Source of the DNA: Clostridiales bacterium
GTDB lineage: Bacteria > Bacillota > Clostridia > Lachnospirales > CAG-274
Reading direction: 5' to 3'
Length of the DNA stretch: 9,374 nucleotides
Assembly: GCA_021203425.1 (NCBI GenBank)
Contig: JAJQBF010000181.1
Coordinates: 1-9,374, forward strand
Part shown: piece after piece, positions 6,701 through 9,374 of the stretch
Numbering within the stretch: the stretch's first letter is position 1
Layout of the letters: each line of letters opens with the position of its first letter
Program-made: the position numbers and the translations under genes
The notes under the pieces: generated by a model
The model's input: the letters and a program-made list of their open reading frames with translations, nothing else
Told to the model about the DNA's origin: nothing
Database searches by the model: none

Positions 6701-9374
6701 ACTGTCATCAAAGGTTTCACCTTCAACGTAAGTCACCTTGTCGGGATATGTTTCAATTTCAATGCCTGTGATTTCCTTTGCTGCAACGCTGATGGGAACT
6801 GTGGCAAAATAATTTCCATAGGTAATCAAAACACTTGTGTCGCCTGTGTTAAGTATGACAGGGCTATAATTATAATTCGTGATTTCTTCATATGAACCGT
6901 CGGAATAGTCGAGGTTTATTACCATACCGCTTATGTCAAAGGCTTCTCCGGCAATGTAGCTTGTTTTGCTCGGCTGCTCGGAAACTTCAATGCCTGTGAC
7001 TGTTTTTTCCGTAACTGTAACGGAAACTGTGGTATATAACCCCTCGTAGGTTATATAAACAGTATCTGTTCCGGCTGTCATTGTAGGATTTGTGATTGTA
7101 TAATCGGTTATTGTTTCATATGAATCATCGTTATAATATGCCGTAACCGTCATACCCGAAGAATTGAAAGTTTCTCCTGCAATGTAGCTTATTACACTGG
7201 GCTGAGATGTTACCGCAATTTTTGAAAGTGATTTTTCGGAAACAGTTATTTTTACTACGTCCGAGAATCCGTCTTTTGAAACCGTAACTTCTGTATCGCC
7301 CGATGTTAAAACTGTGGGGCTTACAGTATAATCCGAAATGACCGCTGTTGAACCGTCATTATATGTTGCCTGCACAATCATTCCCGTACTGTCAAAGCTC
7401 TGTCCGTCATAGTAGGAAACCTTGTCGGGATACTGGGTTACGGATATTGAAGAAATTTCCTTTTCTATAACCGTAATCGGAGTTGTTGCCGTACAGTTTG
7501 CCGCACTTATCTCAAAATCAATATTTCCGAGAGTAGTGAGTGCTTCGGTTGAATATGAATACTCACTTGAAGCAAGGTCGACAGTTGTATTATCGGAGTA
7601 GGTAGCAGTAACCACCATGCCCGAAGCATTGAAAACCTCGCCTTGAACATACTCTGTTTTAGTGGGAGGTGTTGTTACCTCAATTTTTGTGATTTCCTTA
7701 GCCGACACACTGACGGGAATTGTGGTATAGTAATTTCCATATGTAATTATAACACTTGTGTCGCTTTCTGACAATGTTGTGGGACTGTAATTATAATCGA
7801 AAATTTCAACAGTAGAACCGTTTGAATAAACCGCTTCAATCACCATACCGGACTTATCGAAGTTTTCGCCTGCAACGTATGTTGTTTTCGTAGGGGAAGA
7901 AGAAACTGTTATACCTGTCATTGTTACAACTTGCGCTTCTTCTACATTTACTGTTACAGTATCATAAAAACTGCCGTAGGTAATGTAAACAGAAACCGAA
8001 CCTGTGCCGTTAATGCTGCTGTAAGAATAATCTGTAATTTCTTCCTCGGAACCGTCTGCATAAATAGCTGTGACTGTCATACCTGACGGGTCAAAGCTGT
8101 CGCCCTCTGTATAGCTTGTCTTATCGGGCTGTTCTGTTACCTCAATGCCGGTTATTGAATTTTCAACAATTGTAATGGGGATAAGTGTTGAGCAGCCGTC
8201 ATAAGATGCAGAAATATGTACAGCTGTTGAACCGTCTTTATATACATAATAAACTATACTGCCATTTACAGTATCAGCTGCACCGCCCATAAGAGCAAAG
8301 CTTGCCGCCGAATTTGCTATAACAGCAGATGTTCCGTCATTATAAGTTACTGTAAGTTCTAAACCGTCATCATCAAGTCTTGTTTCAAGTTCATCTGACG
8401 TATATGATTCATTTGTATAAAAATTTAAATTTGAAGGTATGCTTGTAACGACTACGCTTACAGCTGTTTTTTCTTCAACATTAAATGTAGCTGTATCATC
8501 TATTTTTCCTGCATAGCTTACAGTAATGTACTCGCCGTCAAGGTAATCGGTAAAATAACTGCTGCCGCCACTGTAGGTGTATGTAAGCAAGTCATTGTCA
8601 ATTTTGGCAGTAGTGCCGTCGGTATAGGTGGCTGTAATCACCATTCCCGAATCGTCAAATGACTGACCGACAATGTAAGCTGTCTTTGTTGGCTGTGTTG
8701 TTACTGCAATACTGCTTACTTCCTTTTCGGAAACAGTGATAGGAACAGTGGTATAACAATTTTTATACGTTACATACACTTCTGTTTGTCCTGCTGTTAA
8801 TGGTGTTGTATCTACATCGTAATCGGTTATGGTAATTGTTTCACCATCTGTATAAGTGAGTTTTATAACCATTCCCGATGAATTAAAGGTTTCGCCTTCA
8901 ATATACGAGGTTTTAGACGGTGAAGAAGAAACCGAAATACTTCTTATGTCATAAAAGGGAAAATACGAGTACAGACCTCCGTTTGTATATTTTAAAAGGG
9001 AATTGGCATTGTCATACCCAAGCAAGTTATAATATTCAAGCCCTGCCATACGCATAATCAAGCCTATATACTCTGAACTTGATGAAACAGAAAAACTGCT
9101 ATAGTTGTAATTTGCTCTGGCAATACCTTCATAATAACTGTTCCAAACAGATTTTCCGTCTTTGGTATTGCCGATGTACGGATATTGTCTGTAAATAGAA
9201 TAACTATATCCAAAGTCGCTGTATAAATATGAATTTTCCAGCTCAGTTAAAGATATTTCTTTTTCCTCGTCAGACCAAGTTGCCGTAAGACTGGGCATAT
9301 AGCAGCTGCTTACAGGAACATTTGTATATGATATTGTAAAATCGTTTAAAATATCATCCATATAGTATGTATTG
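716..9374 (-). CDS. Giant SLH-anchored surface protein with 29 Ig-like domains and dockerin-type loops (5' partial)
   Basis: This is a surface protein of at least 2881 residues, read without interruption to a TAA stop at 718-716. Order from the N-terminus: an unrecognised Tyr-rich region (1-138); 26 Ig-like domains (139-2166) matching the group-3 bacterial Ig family (Big_3), with signatures such as PDKTSYxxG, FDxSGM and YNDGS; four dockerin-type calcium loops (2167-2303); a 27th Ig domain (2304-2379); a Thr/Glu linker (2380-2470); Ig domains 28-29 (2471-2626); a second linker (2627-2706); and three SLH domains (2707-2881). SLH domains bind secondary cell-wall polymers non-covalently, so the C-terminus should sit on the wall and the Ig array project outward. 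The ATG at 9361-9359 is probably not the true start: no Shine-Dalgarno sequence precedes it, no signal peptide follows it, and the frame stays open to the window edge. No catalytic motif is visible. An adhesin or stalk role is inference; the domain calls are firm. A terminator follows the stop. Confidence 0.95.
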   Translation of the reverse strand, partial: NTYYMDDILNDFTISYTNVPVSSCYMPSLTATWSDEEKEISLTELENSYLYSDFGYSYSIYRQYPYIGNTKDGKSVWNSYYEGIARANYNYSSFSVSSSSEYIGLIMRMAGLEYYNLLGYDNANSLLKYTNGGLYSYFPFYDIRSISVSSSPSKTSYIEGETFNSSGMVIKLTYTDGETITITDYDVDTTPLTAGQTEVYVTYKNCYTTVPITVSEKEVSSIAVTTQPTKTAYIVGQSFDDSGMVITATYTDGTTAKIDNDLLTYTYSGGSSYFTDYLDGEYITVSYAGKIDDTATFNVEEKTAVSVVVTSIPSNLNFYTNESYTSDELETRLDDDGLELTVTYNDGTSAVIANSAASFALMGGAADTVNGSIVYYVYKDGSTAVHISASYDGCSTLIPITIVENSITGIEVTEQPDKTSYTEGDSFDPSGMTVTAIYADGSEEEITDYSYSSINGTGSVSVYITYGSFYDTVTVNVEEAQVVTMTGITVSSSPTKTTYVAGENFDKSGMVIEAVYSNGSTVEIFDYNYSPTTLSESDTSVIITYGNYYTTIPVSVSAKEITKIEVTTPPTKTEYVQGEVFNASGMVVTATYSDNTTVDLASSEYSYSTEALTTLGNIDFEISAANCTATTPITVIEKEISSISVTQYPDKVSYYDGQSFDSTGMIVQATYNDGSTAVISDYTVSPTVLTSGDTEVTVSKDGFSDVVKITVSEKSLSKIAVTSQPSVISYIAGETFNSSGMTVTAYYNDDSYETITDYTITNPTMTAGTDTVYITYEGLYTTVSVTVTEKTVTGIEVSEQPSKTSYIAGEAFDISGMVINLDYSDGSYEEITNYNYSPVILNTGDTSVLITYGNYFATVPISVAAKEITGIEIETYPDKVTYVEGETFDDSGIVVLATYNDGSTSYLASNEYTYSTDPLTLLDLYVTVYAGNVSDIVPIRVVDKEITGIAVTEYPNKVSYYAGQSFDSTGMIVEAAYNDGSTAIISDYSVSPETITSGTTEVTISKDGYSDMVKISVSDVALKSIAVTTPPTKTSYYAGEPFISDGMVVTGYFNDGSSAEITDYSISNSTLTSGTMLVYITYDGLYTTTSVTVSDKTITGIEIATLPDKTSYVAGQTFDSSGMIVNAVYSDGSTAEVTGYSISPSTLSVNDTNVLVTYGNYFASVSVSVAAKEIESISIVEKPSKTEYVEGEVFDPSGMIVEATYNDGSTSYLTSSEYTYSTSALATSDNSVTIYAGDVSASVGITVVSKEITDIAVTEYPDKISYVAGQSFDSAGMIVTASYNDGSTAVITDYSVSPTTITSGTTEVTISKDGYSDTIKIFVSDVVLNSIAVTKAPTKISYVAGESFDSSGMVVMGYYNDGSSAEITDYSVSNSTLSTGTTLVYVTYDGLYATAAVTVTDKVLTGITVTSQPSKISYVAGENFSTDGLIITAEYNDGTTEEITNYSYNPVSLSTSDTSVMVTYGNYFVTIPVSVVAKEITSIEIETYPDKVTYVDGEVFDDSGMIVLATYNDGSTSYLAANEYSYSTDPLTTSDFYVTITAGSASDIVPIRVIDKTITSISVIEYPDKVSYIAGQSFDSSGMVVETTYNDGATAIITDYTVSPETITSGTTEIIISKDGYSDAASIVVSEKAIVSLDVTKQPDKSSYFAGQTFDSAGMIISITYNDGTTEEISDYSIINPVLSLDTDCVYITYGSLFTTVPVTVSEKVLTDIAVTTQPNTVSYVVGQSFNVDGMVVTGYFSDGSAEEISDYEIDTEALILGQTKVYVTYGGYYDIVNVNVVAKEVTDIEIISQPTKDSYVEGETFNPEGIVIKVTYNDGEEEIMTYDNDSISYPTDPLTTEDTSVEITVGGISAEVKISVITKKITGIQVVTAPDKIDYVVGQNFNPDGMTVLAYFNDGTSAEISDYSFTPETVSANTDEITVIKDGFIDTVKIVVSERVITNIEITTLPDKTEYTENDTFDPSGMTVTAYFNDGSAEEITDYNVDDFLLSVGMEKVYVTYENLFATVDITVNSKSIVAIEIITPPVTVEYVEGQQFDITGMMVKAYYDDGSESILETYDYEPNGSLTLEDSIITISKDGATAKQAISVIEKVVTGITITKNPDKTDYTEGDVFNPDGMEVTAEYNDGSTEVITDYTYPTDPLEEGDTYVTISHDGFTAEAEITLSVDDILSYISERNGDVNRDGSVSREDALILMRYLADTADFADYAVHTGDVDGDGQLTDKDVTLINNHISGNSTLSEAAAVEADIDGDGEVSENDLNLVRKAILNMWSLDVVYEANADANDDGEINMLDVVWILTHFKKATTIDYIYIASQPDKTSYVEGQSFDPAGMTVKAVYLDGTEEEITDYTYPLDALEIGDTSIKIEYEGFTAEVEITIVEKRIGFDTTESTSEATTENGSDESSETTTNSCSETTTKGNSGDDETTTKENGSDGSTETTTGSNFDGSTELTTETGNSDSTTEATTEYNYGNSEGVVIVNLPNKVNYVEGEIFDPAGILTMLYWNDGSTSYINEDDVYIDDTPLSVGDIYGVIYYEYKNDTEKINVPITVIEKKAVSATVITPPDKTEYDEGESFDPSGMEVEIEYNDGSTEIIPGEDVTFDDTPLTPDDDSVTVIADGVEVEVPIIVNETTTESTTEATTEDTETTTKKSSGGGGSGSSSHTTTETTTEATTETDDSDGNGDTDGTNDSDNGENADSENSDNNGNGSNSFTDVIGHLAEKYIEHLHNLGIVNGVTDSLYSPDLSTKHGDFAVVLNRLLNLEDGNVTFDDVDSNSYYSQAISNCTAADIFIGYGDSTFKPEQTISRQEMFVIMAKMFAGADYDFNAVDLTALDSFTDGSAVSEWAKPYTAYLVSIGAVVGDENELRPVDNITRAEMAVIIYNYIK
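719..1243 (-). other. Three S-layer homology (SLH) domains, C-terminal cell-wall anchor
   Basis: Residues 2707-2881 hold three SLH repeats: about 2707-2756 (FTDVIGHLAEKYIEHLHNLG), 2762-2813 (TFDDVDSNSYYSQAI, then TFKPEQTISRQE) and 2829-2881 (SFTDGSAVSEWAKPY, then RPVDNITRAE). SLH triplets bind secondary cell-wall polysaccharides, typically pyruvylated ones, through the conserved TRAE motif. Repeat 3 has the intact motif ITRAE (2867-2871). Repeat 2 has the near-match ISRQE. Repeat 1 has STKHGD, which lacks the Arg and Glu, so one binding groove may be weak. The protein ends five residues after the last conserved segment (YNYIK), as is usual for SLH proteins. Confidence 0.95.
1244..1483 (-). 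other. Linker 2: Thr/Glu block, poly-Gly, then Asp/Asn/Gly block
   Basis: Residues 2627-2706: TTTESTTEATTEDTETTTKK, then SSGGGGSGSSSH, a second TTTETTTEATTE block, and a long acidic run rich in Asp, Gly, Asn and Ser. It joins the last Ig domain to the SLH anchor. It probably spans the peptidoglycan or polymer layer and gives flexibility; the Thr-rich blocks are candidate glycosylation sites. Confidence 0.88.
1484..1951 (-). other. Ig-like domains 28 and 29, close to the wall anchor
   Basis: Residues 2471-2550 and 2551-2626 are two further group-3 Ig-like domains flanked by linkers. Domain 28 is divergent (NLPNKVNYVEGEIFDPAG, then an insertion YYEYKNDTEK). Domain 29 is closer to consensus (TPPDKTEYDEGESFDPSGM) and very acidic. 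Both have a DDTPL element that echoes domain 1 (TTPLTAGQ), so they look older than the homogenised central array. Confidence 0.85.
1952..2224 (-). other. Thr/Glu/Ser/Gly-rich linker 1
   Basis: Residues 2380-2470 are low-complexity, built from imperfect blocks such as TTESTSEATTENGSD, SETTTNSCSETTTKGN and DGSTETTTGSNFDGSTE. This is the flexible, probably O-glycosylated linker type common in Ruminococcus-like extracellular modular enzymes and wall proteins. It separates Ig domain 27 from domains 28-29. A long antisense open frame across this stretch is a compositional artefact. Confidence 0.88.
2225..2452 (-). other. Ig-like domain 27, after the dockerin-type region
   Basis: Residues 2304-2379 are a complete 76-residue group-3 Ig-like domain, with QPDKTSYVEGQSFDPAGM and a DYTYPLDALEIGDT segment. 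It resembles domain 26 (DYTYPTDPLEEGDT; both end FTAEAEIT or FTAEVEIT) more than the superrepeat domains. The four-loop calcium module may therefore have been inserted between two sister domains. The Thr/Glu linker follows immediately. Confidence 0.88.
2453..2863 (-). other. Four-loop dockerin/EF-hand-type calcium-binding region
   Basis: Residues 2167-2303 contain four calcium loops: DVNRDGSVSRED (from 2177), DVDGDGQLTDKD (2211), DIDGDGEVSEND (2245) and DANDDGEINMLD (2279). Each has acidic or Asn ligands at loop positions 1, 3 and 5, Ser/Thr/Asn at 9 and Asp at 12, and is followed by a hydrophobic helix (ALILMRYL, VTLINNHI, LNLVRKAIL, VVWILTHF). The loops start exactly 34 residues apart. A canonical type I dockerin has two such loops, so this is either two dockerins in tandem or a four-loop calcium module. 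Dockerins bind cohesins in cellulosome-like assemblies. Here the region lies between Ig domains 26 and 27, and no cohesin domain is visible in this protein. Confidence 0.9.
2864..8947 (-). repeat. Array of 26 contiguous group-3 Ig-like domains
   Basis: Residues 139-2166 divide without gaps into 26 domains, mostly 76-80 residues long. Each opens with a strand like ITGIEV, followed by PxKxxYxxG, FxxxGM, a YxDGS turn, an ITDY-like strand and a closing VxITYG...VxVxVxxKE strand. This is the Big_3 bacterial Ig-like pattern. Domain starts by residue: 139, 215, 300, 403, 480, 557, 636, 712, 788, 864, 942, 1018, 1094, 1170, 1248, 1324, 1400, 1476, 1554, 1630, 1706, 1782, 1862, 1938, 2014, 2091. Domains 2 (85 residues) and 3 (103 residues) are enlarged and divergent, with an insertion after the first strand in domain 3 and longer second halves in both. 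Such arrays are known spacers or stalks in surface adhesins. The high Asp/Glu content and scarcity of basic residues make it strongly acidic. Confidence 0.95.
3551..8155 (-). repeat. Higher-order tandem repeat: five copies of a four-domain (about 918-bp) unit
   Basis: Ig domains 4-23 fall into four classes that recur in fixed order. Class 1 (domains 4, 8, 12, 16, 20, and 24) ends like VYITYxGLYTT. Class 2 (5, 9, 13, 17, 21) has a TYGNY-type strand and ends in AKE. Class 3 (6, 10, 14, 18, 22) is longer (78-80 residues) with a YSTDPLTT-like strand. Class 4 (7, 11, 15, 19, 23) carries ISKDGYSD. Units run 8155-7229, 7228-6311, 6310-5393, 5392-4475 and 4474-3551. The middle three are each exactly 306 codons. 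A shared 17-base block, ATTGTTACTTCCGTTGT on the plus strand, at 5445 and 6363 shows the 918-base period directly. Domain 24 starts a sixth, broken unit. Confidence 0.9.
8948..9361 (-). other. Unrecognised Tyr-rich N-terminal region of the giant protein (incomplete)
   Basis: Residues 1-138 before the first Ig domain. The segment has 21 tyrosines in 138 residues and many Ser and Asn, with motifs such as GYSYSIYRQYPYIGN and EYIGLIMRMAGLEYYNLLGY. The latter could form an amphipathic helix. It does not resemble the Ig repeats and I recognise no family. It is probably the C-terminal end of a larger head domain encoded mostly beyond the window edge, since there is neither a signal peptide nor a ribosome-binding site at the first ATG. 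In stalk-type adhesins the distal N-terminal domain is usually the functional head, so this may be the part that defines the binding target. That last point is inference. Confidence 0.7.

Noticed and set aside
2864..8947. Regular repeats suggesting a CRISPR or satellite array
   Set aside because: The period is about 228 bases (918 for the superrepeat), the copies diverge, and the frame is coding throughout, so these are protein-domain repeats.

Overview
The window is almost filled by one gene on the minus strand. It encodes a very large, modular, cell-surface protein: at least 2881 residues, with the 5' end beyond the right edge. Downstream on the same strand, after a 290-base intergenic region, lies a small gene for a secreted pilin-like membrane protein of the Maff2/VirB2 type. 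That family belongs to the conjugation machinery of integrative and conjugative elements (ICEs) in Clostridia. The A+T-rich sequence, strong AGGAGG ribosome-binding sites, S-layer-homology (SLH) cell-wall anchor, dockerin-type calcium loops and Thr/Glu/Ser linkers all point to an anaerobic gut or rumen Bacillota. An Oscillospiraceae/Ruminococcus-like host is my best guess; this is an inference from protein style, not a proof.

Layout, read in the direction of transcription (right to left): (1) 9374-8948, an unrecognised Tyr-rich N-terminal region, open at the window edge; (2) 8947-2864, 26 contiguous group-3 bacterial Ig-like domains; (3) 2863-2453, four dockerin/EF-hand-type calcium loops at exactly 34-residue spacing; (4) 2452-2225, a 27th Ig domain; (5) 2224-1952, a Thr/Glu/Ser linker; (6) 1951-1484, Ig domains 28 and 29; (7) 1483-1244, a second Thr/Glu then Asp/Asn/Gly linker; (8) 1243-719, three SLH domains and the stop codon; (9) 715-426, intergenic: a factor-independent terminator for the large gene, an orphan near-perfect Shine-Dalgarno sequence with only micro-ORFs behind it, and a second terminator-like hairpin a few bases before the next ribosome-binding site; (10) 425-102, the Maff2-like gene with a TTG start; (11) 101-1, a short hairpin and nothing else I can support.

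The most striking structure is in the Ig array. Domains 4-23 are not independent copies. They form a higher-order tandem repeat of a four-domain unit (76+76+78+76 residues, 306 residues or 918 bases), present about five times with three units of exactly equal length. Similarity between units is mosaic, which suggests unequal crossing-over and gene conversion inside the gene.

Working hypothesis (inference): the large protein is an SLH-anchored, calcium-stiffened stalk that presents an N-terminal head far from the cell. If it lies within the same conjugative element as the Maff2-like gene, it could act in mating-pair attachment, as other surface adhesins do in Gram-positive conjugative elements. 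The terminators imply that the two genes are transcribed separately, and the hairpin abutting the Maff2 ribosome-binding site suggests attenuation of that gene. Flanking sequence is needed to show whether the large gene is element cargo or host DNA beside an element.
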